In this document: one piece after another, positions 1-7,861 of the stretch | Numbering within the stretch: the stretch's first letter is position 1 | Layout of the letters: each line of letters starts with the position of its first letter | Source: DATBHZ01 sp036557185 | GTDB lineage: Bacteria > Actinomycetota > Acidimicrobiia > IMCC26256 > JAENVU01 | NCBI GenBank assembly: GCA_036557185.1 | Contig: DATBHZ010000082.1 | Location: forward strand, 1-20,557 | Reading direction: 5' to 3' | Length of the DNA stretch: 20,557 nt | Notes under the pieces: generated by a model | Seen by the model: only the letters and a program-made list of their open reading frames with translations | Databases searched by the model: none | Told to the model about the DNA's origin: nothing | Made by a program: the position numbers and the translations under genes

Positions 1-1
1 A

Positions 2-994
2 CCAGCCGCCGCGGTCGGCCGCCACGTCATCGGCGCGCTCGACGACCGTGAGGCGCTCCTCGATGTCGCGAGCAGCGCCGAGGTGGTGACCTACGAATGG
101 GAGGGCGTCCCCGCGTCCGCGGCGCGCGCGCTGGAAGACGCGGGACACCGTGTCGAGCCGTCGACCGCGGCGCTCGAAGTCTCGCAAGACCGGCTCGCCG
201 AGAAGACGACCTTCCGCAACCTCGGCATCGACGTACCCGAGTTCGCCGACGTCCCCACGCTCGAAGCGCTGCACGCCGCGGCCGAGGCCGTCGGTCTCCC
301 CGCGATCCTCAAGACCCGCCGCGGCGGGTACGACGGCAAGGGGCAGGTCCTCGTGCGTGCGGCATCCGAGCTCGACGCGGCCCGGGCCGCGCTCGGCACG
401 AGCGCACCGCTGATCCTGGAGCAGCACATCTCCTTCGACCGCGAGCTGTCGATCCTTGCGGTGCGCGCCCGCGACGGCGACACGCGGTTCTGGCCGCTCG
501 TCCAGAACACGCACCGGGACGGGATTCTCCGCACCAGCCGCGCGCCGGCACCGCGGCTGGAACCGGCGATGCAGGCTCTTGCCGAAGCGCTGATCACGAA
601 GCTCCTCGAGCAGCTCGCGTACGTCGGCGTGCTGGCGCTCGAGCTGTTCCAGGTAGGGCACCGCCTGCTCGCGAACGAGATGGCGCCGCGTGTCCACAAC
701 TCTGGGCACTGGACGATCGAGGGCTCCACGACGAGCCAGTTCGAGAACCATCTCCGCGCGGTGCTCGGGCTCCCCCTCGGCCGGACCGATACTCGGGGCG
801 TGGTCGCGATGCTCAACTGCATCGGCGACCTCCCCGATGCCGCAAGCGTCCTCGCGGTCGAGGGCACGCATCTCCACCTCTACGGCAAGGAGCCGCGTCC
901 CGGTCGCAAGCTGGGTCACGTCGCGGTGACGGCGCAAGACGTCGAACAGCTCGACTCGCGACTCGCCCAGGTCACCGAAGCGTTGGGGCTGTAG
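2..994 (+). CDS. purK: 5-(carboxyamino)imidazole ribonucleotide synthase, 5' end outside window
   Basis: PurK is a cytosolic ATP-grasp enzyme of purine synthesis that carboxylates AIR to N5-CAIR using ATP and bicarbonate; PurE then rearranges the product. The frame is open from base 2, so about 330 residues are visible and roughly the first 45 of a usual ~380 are missing. Visible marks are VVTYEWEGVP, the ATP-grasp region with LKTRRGGYDGKGQ, the ILEQHISFDRELS strand and the late metal/ATP segment NEMAPRVHNSGHWTIEGS, all characteristic of PurK rather than PurT or carbamoyl-phosphate synthase. An internal GTG at 83 is not the true start because PurK-like sequence continues upstream of it. No purE follows: the next gene is convergent and its stop codon abuts this one. 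Confidence 0.95.
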   Translation, partial: PAAAVGRHVIGALDDREALLDVASSAEVVTYEWEGVPASAARALEDAGHRVEPSTAALEVSQDRLAEKTTFRNLGIDVPEFADVPTLEALHAAAEAVGLPAILKTRRGGYDGKGQVLVRAASELDAARAALGTSAPLILEQHISFDRELSILAVRARDGDTRFWPLVQNTHRDGILRTSRAPAPRLEPAMQALAEALITKLLEQLAYVGVLALELFQVGHRLLANEMAPRVHNSGHWTIEGSTTSQFENHLRAVLGLPLGRTDTRGVVAMLNCIGDLPDAASVLAVEGTHLHLYGKEPRPGRKLGHVAVTAQDVEQLDSRLAQVTEALGL

Positions 995-1780
995 TCAGCC
1001 AAGAGGTGTGCGTTCGGCGAGGCGCACCGCGAGGTGCACCTCGACGAGGCCGACCATCGACCCCACGAGTGCGCCCACGAGGCCATGCACCACGAAGCGG
1101 AGCCACAGCGCCATGCCGTGCGTCTCCCCCGTTGCGTAATGCACGATCTGCTGCTCGAGCAGCAATGGAACCGAGATCATGAAGAAGACGCGCCAGAAGT
1201 GCGGGCGGACGAGCCGCGCCGAGCGTTTGAACGCGCCGACGACCCCATGGTCCTCCATCGTGATCATGGGGCCCACGATGCCGAAGAGCGTGAACGCGAT
1301 GACACCGGGCACGATGAGCAGGAGCGTTCCCACCGTGACGACGAGCTCGAAGAGCAGCTCGGCGCCGATGAGACGGCCGTACGGAAGGGTCGCGATCTCA
1401 CGCGAGAGCGACTGCGCTTCACGATGGCCCCGCTCGACACCGACGATCCGGTCGAGCAGGCCCGGATAGAACACGACGCCCAGCGCGCTCGCGGTCACGG
1501 CAACGAGTGCCAACGCGAGCCTCAGGATCGTGCCGGCGTCGAGCTTCTGCGCCTGCACGGCGACGCTCACCGTCTCGCTCCCGCCGAACACGATGATCGC
1601 GCTGATCGCGACCCGCGCCGGGTACCGGCGGTAGGTCGCAAGCGCGGCGCGGATGATCGAGGCCGCGCCGAGGTCGAGGTCGCCGGCTACTTGATCGCCC
1701 CGGTCGCGCGCAGCTTGGCCACGTCGCCCGTCGAGAAGCCCCAGTCGGCGAGCACCTCGTCGGTGTGCTCGCCCGGCCAC
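995..1780 (-). CDS. Polytopic membrane protein, function unknown, start uncertain
   Basis: The protein is hydrophobic, with about five or six predicted membrane segments, for example around IVFGGSETVSV, LALALVAVTASALGVVF, LLFELVVTVGTLLLIVPGVI and VPLLLEQQIV. A segment reading MEDHGVVGAFKRSARLVRPHFW between helices resembles the cytoplasmic loop of uncharacterised membrane proteins related to the glycerophosphodiesterase membrane domain. Protein-like sequence seems to begin near DLDLGAASIIRAALATYRRY, at about 1681, but no ATG, GTG or TTG lies just before it. The GTG at 1780 used here would overlap the CoA-transferase gene by 94 bases and add about 30 Arg-rich residues; the next GTG inside, at 1591, would cut into the first helix. 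The coding end is well supported, the start is not. Role unknown. Confidence 0.6.
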   Translation of the reverse strand: MAGRAHRRGARRLGLLDGRRGQAARDRGDQVAGDLDLGAASIIRAALATYRRYPARVAISAIIVFGGSETVSVAVQAQKLDAGTILRLALALVAVTASALGVVFYPGLLDRIVGVERGHREAQSLSREIATLPYGRLIGAELLFELVVTVGTLLLIVPGVIAFTLFGIVGPMITMEDHGVVGAFKRSARLVRPHFWRVFFMISVPLLLEQQIVHYATGETHGMALWLRFVVHGLVGALVGSMVGLVEVHLAVRLAERTPLG

Positions 1781-2829
1781 GCAGGGGGACGCTGGATTGC
1801 GCCGGGCGTCCGACTGAAACGAGGCGCCGGAGCCGGCTGGAGCAGGCCGTAGTCGTCCACCACCGTGTTTCGAGCCTTGATGTGCGGGTGCTCGGCCGCT
1901 TCGGTCATCGTCAGCACCGGAGCGAAGCATGCGTCCGTCATCTCGAGGACCTCACACCACTCGTCGCGCGTCTTGGTCTTGAACAGCGCCGTGAGCCGCT
2001 CCCGCAGCGCGGGCCACGCAGACTGGTCCATCTGCCGAGCGAGGTCCACCTCGTCGGTGAGACCGAGCCGCGTGACGAGCTCCGCGTAGAACTGCGGCTC
2101 GAGCGAGCCGAGCGCGATGAACTTGCCGTCCGCCGTCTCGTACGTGTCGTAGAAGGGCGCGCCTGTGTCGAGCACGTTCGTGCCGAAGTCCCCCCAGATG
2201 CCGAGCGCCCGGAACCCCCAGATCATCGTCATGAGCGCAGCACTGCCGTCGACCATCGCCGCGTCGACTACCTGTCCGTTGCCGCTGCGTGTGGACTCGA
2301 CGAGCGCGCACGCCACCCCGAACGCCATGAGCATGCCTCCGCCGCCGAAGTCGCCGACGACGTTGATCGGCGGGGTCGGCTTGGTGCCGGCACGGCCGAA
2401 GTGTGCGAGCGCTCCGCCGAGCGCGATGTAGTTGATGTCGTGGCCTGCGGCTTGCGCGTACGGGCCGTCCTGCCCCCAGCCCGTCATGCGCCCGTAGACG
2501 ATCTTCGGATTGCGCGCGAGGCACACGTCGGGTCCGATACCCAACCGCTCGGCGACGCCGGGCCGGAACCCTTCGATGATCGCGTCGGCGCGCTCGACCA
2601 TCGTGAGGACGGTCTCCACACCTTCCGGCTGTTTGAGGTCGACGCCGATCGATCGACGCCCGCGGTTGAGGATCTCCAGGTTCTGCTTCGAGAAGTCGCC
2701 GGTGACCGCCTGAGCACGGTCGACGCGCACGACCTCGGCGCCCATGTCGGCGAGCATCATGGCGGCGAACGGGCCCGGCCCGATCCCCGCGATCTCGATC
2801 ACTTTCACACCCGACAGCGGTCCCGACAC
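1687..2829 (-). CDS. CaiB/BaiF-family CoA transferase, alpha-methylacyl-CoA racemase type
   Basis: This 380-residue cytosolic protein belongs to the type III CoA-transferase fold, in the branch that epimerises 2-methylacyl-CoA thioesters (AMACR; Mcr of Mycobacterium tuberculosis), a step needed to degrade branched-chain fatty acids and sterol side chains. The N-terminus GVKVIEIAGIGPGPFAAMML is typical. The catalytic set of Mcr is present at matching spacing: His130 in GHDINY, Asp160 in GDFGGG and Glu244 in LEPQFY, with GQVVDAAMVDGS between. This favours racemase over CoA transfer, although acyl-CoA transferase activity cannot be excluded. The start is GTG, preceded by an AGAGGAG ribosome-binding site about seven bases upstream. 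It is followed on the same strand by a membrane-protein gene. Confidence 0.9.
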   Translation of the reverse strand: MSGPLSGVKVIEIAGIGPGPFAAMMLADMGAEVVRVDRAQAVTGDFSKQNLEILNRGRRSIGVDLKQPEGVETVLTMVERADAIIEGFRPGVAERLGIGPDVCLARNPKIVYGRMTGWGQDGPYAQAAGHDINYIALGGALAHFGRAGTKPTPPINVVGDFGGGGMLMAFGVACALVESTRSGNGQVVDAAMVDGSAALMTMIWGFRALGIWGDFGTNVLDTGAPFYDTYETADGKFIALGSLEPQFYAELVTRLGLTDEVDLARQMDQSAWPALRERLTALFKTKTRDEWCEVLEMTDACFAPVLTMTEAAEHPHIKARNTVVDDYGLLQPAPAPRFSRTPGAIQRPPAWPGEHTDEVLADWGFSTGDVAKLRATGAIK

Positions 2830-2875
2830 GCGACGGCTCCTCTGATTCCCCGGTTGGAGGCGCGACCGTACCGCC

Positions 2876-2892
2876 GCGACCGAGCCGGTCGC
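2876..2892 (-). terminator. Short hairpin after the SMP-30 gene, possible terminator or operator
   Basis: Seven-base arms GCGACCG and CGGTCGC flank a three-base loop, 16 bases past the stop of the lactonase gene and about 47 bases before the CoA-transferase GTG. There is no T tract, so it could equally be a regulator site for the downstream gene. Confidence 0.3.
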
Positions 2893-2908
2893 AGATCGAC
2901 GCGGCGGG

Positions 2909-3820
2909 TCAGAACGCCAGGCGCAGCCCGGGCCGCGGCCAGGGCATCGACAGCAAGCGCCCGGTCGCCGAACAGGTGATGAAGGCCGTCGAGAGGTCGT
3001 CTCCCCCGAAGCAGACGTTGGTGACCATCGGGTCGTCGATCGGGATGTGCTCGGGCGCCCCGCCGTCGGGCGGGATCACGGTGAGCCCACCCTGGAGGAG
3101 CGTCCCCACCACGACGTTGCCCGCCGAGTCGACGCCGAGCGAGTCGAACAGGATCATGCCGGGCATGCCACACAGCAACACGCCACCACCACCGAGCGGC
3201 GATGCCTTCGCAACGACGCCCGGCGACTCGATGGGCCACCAGTAGACGCGGCCGGTGTGCGTCTCGGCGACGTACAGCCGGTCGCCCTCGGGTGAGATCC
3301 CGACGCCGTTCGGAGACTCGAGCGGGTAGATGACCTCCTCGATCGACGAGCCGTCGGGCGTCGCGTAGTAAACGCCGCCATGATCCCGCTCGCGCGGCCG
3401 GATCTTGCCGTGGTCCGTGAACCACATCCCGCCGGCTGCATCGAAGACGATGTCGTTGGGCCCCATCAAGGGGTTGCCGTCGCACTCGGTGTAGAGGACG
3501 TCCGTCTCTCCGGTCGCGAGGTCGACGCGCTCGATACGTCCTCCCGAGTAGTGGGCCGGTTGGTAGATCTCGGTGACGTTGAGCTCGCCCAGCTCGAGGA
3601 AGTCCCAGCCGCCGCTGTTGCATACATAGACGGCGCCGTCCGGACCGATGGCGAGACCGTTCGGGCTGCCGCCCGGCTCCGCGATCGTCTCGATCGTCCC
3701 GTCGGGGTGCACCCGGTCCACCGTGCCGCGCTTGAGCTCGACGCACAGCACCGTCCCGTCCGGCATCCACACGGGTCCTTCGGGGAACTGCAAGCCCTTC
3801 GTGATCTCGGTCGTCGTCAT
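2909..3820 (-). CDS. SMP-30/gluconolactonase/LRE-like beta-propeller protein
   Basis: This 303-residue soluble protein has the six-bladed propeller repeats of the SMP-30 family, metal-dependent lactonases acting on sugar or other lactones. The family signature LQFPEGPVW is at residues 10-18. The expected divalent-metal ligands are visible: Glu14 in FPEGP, Asn122 in GPNDIVFD, Asn171 in ESPNGVGISPEGDRLYVAE and Asp231 in GVDSAGNV. No signal peptide is evident, so a cytosolic location is likely. The ATG at 3820 is preferred because family similarity starts immediately after it (MTTTEITKGLQFPEGP); an ATG at 3850 and a TTG at 3856 lie upstream in frame without clear ribosome-binding sites. Substrate is unknown. 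It is transcribed away from the calycin-like gene at 3877 and towards the CoA transferase. Confidence 0.87.
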   Translation of the reverse strand: MTTTEITKGLQFPEGPVWMPDGTVLCVELKRGTVDRVHPDGTIETIAEPGGSPNGLAIGPDGAVYVCNSGGWDFLELGELNVTEIYQPAHYSGGRIERVDLATGETDVLYTECDGNPLMGPNDIVFDAAGGMWFTDHGKIRPRERDHGGVYYATPDGSSIEEVIYPLESPNGVGISPEGDRLYVAETHTGRVYWWPIESPGVVAKASPLGGGGVLLCGMPGMILFDSLGVDSAGNVVVGTLLQGGLTVIPPDGGAPEHIPIDDPMVTNVCFGGDDLSTAFITCSATGRLLSMPWPRPGLRLAF

Positions 3821-3876
3821 GGCGGCATTCGACTCCAGGGCTTGCGCCATACGCAACCACAGGCTCCAATGCGCAC

Positions 3877-4890
3877 ATGAAGCTGCGCCTGGAACCGTCC
3901 GACGAGCACATGCATCCGCTCGAAGCCGCGAGCAATTTCAACGAGAGCATGTACTTCAACGTGTACGACCCGGCCGAGCGCGTCGGTGGGTTCCTCAGGC
4001 TCGGGAACAGAGCGAACGAGGGCTACGCCGAGATGACGACGTGCATCTACCTGCCCGACGGGCGTGTCGGGTTCATGTTCGGCCGGCCCGAGATCGCCGA
4101 CAACGATGCGTTCGACGCGGGTGGCATGAAGTTCGAGGTCGTCGAGCCCTTCGTGTCGCTGCGCACGTCGTACGAGGGGAAGGTCGCGCTCCTCGACGAG
4201 CCGCTGCAGATGGCGAACCCGCGCAAGGCGTTCACGGAGAATCCGTGGGTCGACTGCTCGGTGACGCTCGACTACCGCGGGATCGCACCCATGTGGGGCG
4301 GCGAACCGGTGAACGACGACGGGACCCCTTTGTCGGAGGACCCGTCCGAAGGATTCGCGCGCGGGCACTACGAGCAGCACGTCGGCGCGCGTGGCGCGAT
4401 ACGCGTGGGTGACGAGGAGTGGTCCGTCGACGGCTACGGGCTGCGCGACCACTCGTGGGGGCCGCGCTTCTGGCAGGCGCCGTGGTGGTACCGCTGGCTC
4501 ACCATGAACTTCGGCGACGACGCCGGCTTCGTCATCTCGATCGTCACCGCACGCGACGGCTCGCAGCGCATCGGCGGGGTCGCGCTCGAGGACGGCGAGT
4601 ACCGGCACATCGACCGCGCCGAGATCTCGACGGAGTGGACGGGCGACGAGAGCTACCACCAGAAGCTCCGCGCCGTCGCGCACGCGGGTGACCGCTCCTA
4701 CGAGATCACCGGCTCGGTGCTCAACCTCATCCCGCTGCGGAACCGCCGCACGTCACCCGAGGGCGAGCAGCTCGTGACTCGTATCTCGGAGGGGATGACG
4801 GAGTGGAGCTGGAACGGCCGCACCGGCTACGGCCTCTCCGAGTACCTCGACCAGATGATCGACGGCAAGCCCGTCGGGGCGGCCGCATAG
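3877..4890 (+). CDS. Calycin-like protein, DUF7064/DUF7065 type, function unknown
   Basis: This is a 337-residue protein without signal peptide or membrane segment. Its most telling stretch is GYGLRDHSWGPRFW at residues 186-199, followed by Trp-rich PWWYRWLTMNFGDD. This pattern occurs in a two-domain, lipocalin/calycin-like family common in actinobacteria and proteobacteria (I recall DUF7065 at the N-terminus and DUF7064 at the C-terminus, distantly like AttH/CrtC hydratases). From memory, relatives occur beside or fused to APH-like kinases and acyl-CoA enzymes, which fits this neighbourhood. The conserved Asp, His and Trp could line a small-molecule pocket, but no activity is known to me. 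It is divergent from the SMP-30 gene, with 56 bases between the preferred starts. Confidence 0.8.
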   Translation: MKLRLEPSDEHMHPLEAASNFNESMYFNVYDPAERVGGFLRLGNRANEGYAEMTTCIYLPDGRVGFMFGRPEIADNDAFDAGGMKFEVVEPFVSLRTSYEGKVALLDEPLQMANPRKAFTENPWVDCSVTLDYRGIAPMWGGEPVNDDGTPLSEDPSEGFARGHYEQHVGARGAIRVGDEEWSVDGYGLRDHSWGPRFWQAPWWYRWLTMNFGDDAGFVISIVTARDGSQRIGGVALEDGEYRHIDRAEISTEWTGDESYHQKLRAVAHAGDRSYEITGSVLNLIPLRNRRTSPEGEQLVTRISEGMTEWSWNGRTGYGLSEYLDQMIDGKPVGAAA

Positions 4891-4965
4891 GGCTCGCGCC
4901 CCGACTCGGGAATCGCTCGTCCCCCACTCTGCAAGGAAACGGCGTCGTCGGACGACTAAGCAACG

Positions 4966-5469
4966 ATGATGTCCGACGCCGCGCTCCCACGCGCCACCGC
5001 TGTGCCCGCCGAGGCGCCGGCCGACGGGCCCTCGTTCGCTGACTGCTACCGCGAGCTGCGACCGGAGATGGTGCGGCTGGCGACGCTCCTGGTCGGGAAT
5101 CGAGAGGTCGCGGTCGACCTCGTCCAGGATGCGTTCGTCGGCCTGCACCGCGCATGGCATCGCGTGCGCGCTCCGGAGGCGTACGTGCGGCGCGCCCTCG
5201 TCTACCGGTGCCGCTCACACCATCGCCGCCGCGCGGTCGAACGGCGTTACCTGCGAAGCGCTGCGAAGGATGTGAGCGAGCTCGATGCGGACGAGCTGAC
5301 TGATGCGCTCGCCGCGCTGACACCTCGCCAGCGCGCCGCGATCGTCCTGCGCTACTACGCCGACCTCCCGGACGCGGAGATCGCCACCGCGTTGCGCTGC
5401 AGGGTCGGCACGGTGCCCTCGCTCATCCATCGGGGCCTCGCGGAGTTGAGGAAGGTGATCGAGCCATGA
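4966..5469 (+). CDS. ECF-type RNA polymerase sigma factor, SigE-like
   Basis: This is a 167-residue two-domain group 4 sigma factor. Region 2 covers about residues 24-90, including the core-binding segment EVAVDLVQDAFVGLHRAW; region 4 covers about 108-162, with LTPRQRAAIVLRYYADLPDAEIA and the helix-turn-helix RCRVGTVPSLIHRGLAEL. There is no C-terminal extension. The start ATG at 4966 is followed by a second in-frame ATG at 4969; no clear Shine-Dalgarno sequence precedes either at normal spacing. The stop overlaps the next gene's start (ATGA), so the two are translationally coupled, an arrangement typical of an ECF factor with its membrane partner. The target promoter is not evident. Confidence 0.92.
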   Translation: MMSDAALPRATAVPAEAPADGPSFADCYRELRPEMVRLATLLVGNREVAVDLVQDAFVGLHRAWHRVRAPEAYVRRALVYRCRSHHRRRAVERRYLRSAAKDVSELDADELTDALAALTPRQRAAIVLRYYADLPDAEIATALRCRVGTVPSLIHRGLAELRKVIEP

Positions 5470-6743
5470 CCGACGAATTCGAGGACCAGTTGCGAGGCGC
5501 GTTGCATGCCAGCGCCAACAGCGTCGCCGTCGGCGAGGACCGTCTCGACGAGCTCATGGAGCGCGAGCGCCGGCAGCGACGCACACGCCGCACCGTGACG
5601 GCGGTGGCCGTGGCGTTCGCGGTGATCGCGCTGCCCGCCGCCGGGTTCGCGTTCGGCAGGGTGACTGCACCGAGCAGCTCGTCGAACAAGGCGACGGCTC
5701 CAAATGGGTCGGCATCGGTATCCGGTCCCACTGGCGGTGCCACCGGATCGACGCCCGCCGGCCCGGGCGGCGCCAAACTCGACCCACTGATCACTCCGGA
5801 AGGCGGAGCGCTCGATCACCTGTTCACCCGCACCACGTCGACCGGGGTCACGGTGCGCGCCTACATCGCGCGAGGTATGACGTGCGCGCAGACTCATACG
5901 GCCTGCCCGTCAGGTCCTGCTGCATACTTCCGTGCTGCCTCGTGCTTCACGTCCATGATCCAAGCAGAGCTCTCGACACGCGAAGCGGTGGCCATCGGGT
6001 CGTCGACGACGGTGGCCCAAGGCGGTAGCGCCGGCTCGCAGCCCCGCGTCGCCGGGGTCGGGACGTTCGGTATCCGTGAAGGCGCGCCCGCTTCGTGGGT
6101 GATCGTCCAAGGCGGCAATGCGGCACGGGTACGCGCGCGCTTTTCGGCGGGCTCCACCGACGAGATGGCGCCGGTCGACGGCGTCGCCGTGCTCGCTTCC
6201 CGTGTGTCCAACGCCAACGGCCCGGTCTCGGTCGACACGATCGACAGTCACGGCAACGTCACGCCCGGACCGAGCGTCCCGGCCGGGACCATCATCATCG
6301 GGTCATCGGCGAGCGTCGCTGGCGCGTGCCCCGCGATCCCGGCGCCTCCGCTGACGTTGCCGGCGCCCGGTGTGCAACCTTCGAACCCGACGGCCGCGCG
6401 AGCCGCCATCGAGCACGCATATGAGCTCGTGTACGACGGAAGGAGTGCCGACTCGGCGAAGGCAGACGCTCTCGAGGACAGCCGTGTAACCCTCCCGCTC
6501 CTCATAGCGGCCGCGAACGGTCCGGACGCTGCAACGGTGAAGGCGGCGAGCGCGCGAGTCCTGGGAGTGGTCTTCACGAGCCCGACGAGTGCGACAGTCC
6601 GCTACGAGATAATGATGCACGGTGCACCCGACATCGGCGAGGTCGGCTCGGCCGTCTATGTCGATGGCGCGTGGCGCGTCGCCCGTCAGACCATCTGCGA
6701 CGACCTCCAGCTCGTCGGGCAATCCTGCCCGGCTCGGCGGTAA
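5466..6743 (+). CDS. Single-pass membrane protein with NTF2-like end, putative partner of the ECF sigma factor
   Basis: The 425-residue protein starts with about 42 cytoplasmic residues rich in Arg/Glu (LMERERRQRRTRRT), then one membrane helix at about residues 43-65, a Ser/Gly/Thr/Pro-rich linker at about 66-105 and a large extracytoplasmic part. The last ~115 residues (from about 308, PTAARAAIEHAYELVYDG, to a Cys-containing end) resemble the NTF2-like fold of MTB12/Mce-associated proteins. Several paired Cys residues in the outer part suggest disulfides. Position and coupling to the sigma gene suggest an anti-sigma or sensor role, but the zinc-binding HxxxCxxC of classical ZAS anti-sigma factors is absent and the cytoplasmic part is short. 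Function is inferred from context only. Confidence 0.75.
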   Translation: MTDEFEDQLRGALHASANSVAVGEDRLDELMERERRQRRTRRTVTAVAVAFAVIALPAAGFAFGRVTAPSSSSNKATAPNGSASVSGPTGGATGSTPAGPGGAKLDPLITPEGGALDHLFTRTTSTGVTVRAYIARGMTCAQTHTACPSGPAAYFRAASCFTSMIQAELSTREAVAIGSSTTVAQGGSAGSQPRVAGVGTFGIREGAPASWVIVQGGNAARVRARFSAGSTDEMAPVDGVAVLASRVSNANGPVSVDTIDSHGNVTPGPSVPAGTIIIGSSASVAGACPAIPAPPLTLPAPGVQPSNPTAARAAIEHAYELVYDGRSADSAKADALEDSRVTLPLLIAAANGPDAATVKAASARVLGVVFTSPTSATVRYEIMMHGAPDIGEVGSAVYVDGAWRVARQTICDDLQLVGQSCPARR

Positions 6744-6779
6744 TCACAAGGAGCACGCTCGGAGAGGCCGCGCAGTCGG

Positions 6780-6785
6780 TAGCTT
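6780..6785 (+). promoter_or_regulatory. Possible -10 box TAGCTT near the kinase start
   Basis: TAGCTT fits TANNNT and lies nine bases before the ATG at 6795, which lacks a Shine-Dalgarno at usual spacing; this would give a near-leaderless mRNA. No -35 box is evident. Confidence 0.25.
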
Positions 6786-6794
6786 GACGGCTGC

Positions 6795-7775
6795 ATGAGC
6801 CGATCCCCGATCGACGATGCGCGCGTCACGCGCGCCGTTCGTCGCCACCTCGGTGACGTCGCAGGCATCGCGGACCTGCACCGCCTGAGCGGCGGCGCGT
6901 CGCGCGAGACGTGGGCCTTCGACGTCGTCCGCGACGACGGAGGCCGGCACAACCTGATCCTCCGGCGCGACCCCGGTCCCGCGATCGGTGAGGCCAGCCG
7001 GGCAACCGAGTACGAGCTCGTGCGCGCCGCGCAACTGGCGGGCGTGCCGGTACCGACGGTCCGATTCCTCCTGGACGAGGACGACGCTCTCGGCTCGGGC
7101 TTCGTGATGGACCGGGTCGAGGGAGCGACCATCCCGCGCAAGATCCTGCGCGACGACACGTATGCAGACGCGCGCTCGGTGATGACCGGTCAGTGCGCCG
7201 ACATCGCAGCGGAGATCCACGCGGTCGAGCTCTCGACGCTGCCCAAGCTCGCCACGCTGGGGGCCGTCGAGCAGATCGCCCAGCACCGCGCGATTCTCGA
7301 CGGCTTCGGCGAGCCACACCCGGCGTTCGAGCTGGGTCTGCGCTGGCTGGAGCAGCACGCGCCCGAGCCGTCCCCGCCGGGGCTCGTCCACGGCGACTTC
7401 CGGCTCGGCAACTTCATCGTCGGCCCCGAGGGGATCCGGGCGGTCCTCGATTGGGAGCTGGCGCATCTCGGCGATCCGATCGAGGATCTCGGCTGGCTCT
7501 GTGTGAAGTCGTGGCGGTTCGGCAACGTGCAACGTGAGGTCGGCGGGTTCGGCGACGCCGACGAGCTGCTCGAGCGGTACGGCGAGGCGACCGGCACCAC
7601 CGTGCCGTCCGGGCGCCTGCGGTACTGGCAGGTCCTCGGCACGGTGAAGTGGGGCGTGATCTGCGAGCTCCAGTGCTTCTCGCACCTCAACGGCCAGGTG
7701 CGTTCGGTGGAGCTCGCCGCCCTTGGCCGCCGCGTCGCCGAGATGGAATGGGACCTCCTGGAGCTGATCGGATGA
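6795..7775 (+). CDS. APH-family kinase, LvaA/ACAD10-kinase-like, probable hydroxyacyl-CoA kinase
   Basis: This 326-residue protein has the aminoglycoside-phosphotransferase kinase fold. Visible parts are the nucleotide loop LSGGASRETW, ATP-binding LILRRDPGP, the hinge FVMDRVEGATIP, the catalytic loop HGDFRLGN (His199, Asp201, Asn206) and the metal-binding VLDWELAHLGDP (Asp219). The subfamily is that of LvaA and the kinase domain of ACAD10/ACAD11, which phosphorylate the 4-hydroxyl of hydroxyacyl-CoAs; antibiotic resistance is unlikely. The DUF6285 gene just downstream is the usual partner (LvaB-like) and strengthens the assignment. The stop overlaps the start of a 29-codon mini-ORF (ATGA), so the whole 6795-9008 stretch appears translationally coupled. 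The actual substrate is not known. Confidence 0.85.
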   Translation: MSRSPIDDARVTRAVRRHLGDVAGIADLHRLSGGASRETWAFDVVRDDGGRHNLILRRDPGPAIGEASRATEYELVRAAQLAGVPVPTVRFLLDEDDALGSGFVMDRVEGATIPRKILRDDTYADARSVMTGQCADIAAEIHAVELSTLPKLATLGAVEQIAQHRAILDGFGEPHPAFELGLRWLEQHAPEPSPPGLVHGDFRLGNFIVGPEGIRAVLDWELAHLGDPIEDLGWLCVKSWRFGNVQREVGGFGDADELLERYGEATGTTVPSGRLRYWQVLGTVKWGVICELQCFSHLNGQVRSVELAALGRRVAEMEWDLLELIG

Positions 7776-7861
7776 GCGAGCGGCCGCGAGGCGGGTATCC
7801 CGCCGAGCAGCGAGCGTGGCCCGAGCGGCCCGGCCCGAAGGGCCAGGAGCGGGAAACATGA
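7772..7861 (+). CDS. 29-codon mini-ORF bridging kinase and DUF6285 genes
   Basis: The ORF begins in the kinase stop (ATGA at 7772-7775) and ends in the DUF6285 start (ATGA at 7858-7861). Its peptide is Pro/Arg/Glu-rich (MSERPRGGYPAEQ at the start), with no recognised domain. The underlying DNA carries two perfect hairpins, GGCGGG-TAT-CCCGCC at 7790-7804 and GGCCC-GAA-GGGCC at 7832-7844, the second abutting the AGGAG ribosome-binding site of the next gene. It may be a coupling or regulatory leader rather than a functional peptide, or a repeat-derived spacer that happens to be open. Confidence 0.3.
   Translation: MSERPRGGYPAEQRAWPERPGPKGQERET

Noticed and set aside
1765..2979. 404-codon open frame on the plus strand
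   Set aside because: Antisense to the CoA transferase, whose catalytic residues are intact; Arg/Asp/His-rich translation with no recognisable family.
4935..4962. GGAAAC before the first ECF sigma gene as an ECF-type -35 box, plus the palindrome GTCGTC-G-GACGAC at 4944-4956
   Set aside because: No CGTC/CGTT-like -10 sits at 16-17 bases, and the start codon follows too closely; the small palindrome is easily expected in such GC-rich DNA.
6747..6752. AAGGAG sequence upstream of the kinase gene
   Set aside because: It is more than 40 bases from the ATG at 6795 and no in-frame start codon follows it at normal distance.
6795..7775. Aminoglycoside resistance gene
   Set aside because: The APH fold is shared, but the sequence pattern and DUF6285 neighbour point to the acyl-CoA kinase branch, not to antibiotic phosphotransferases.
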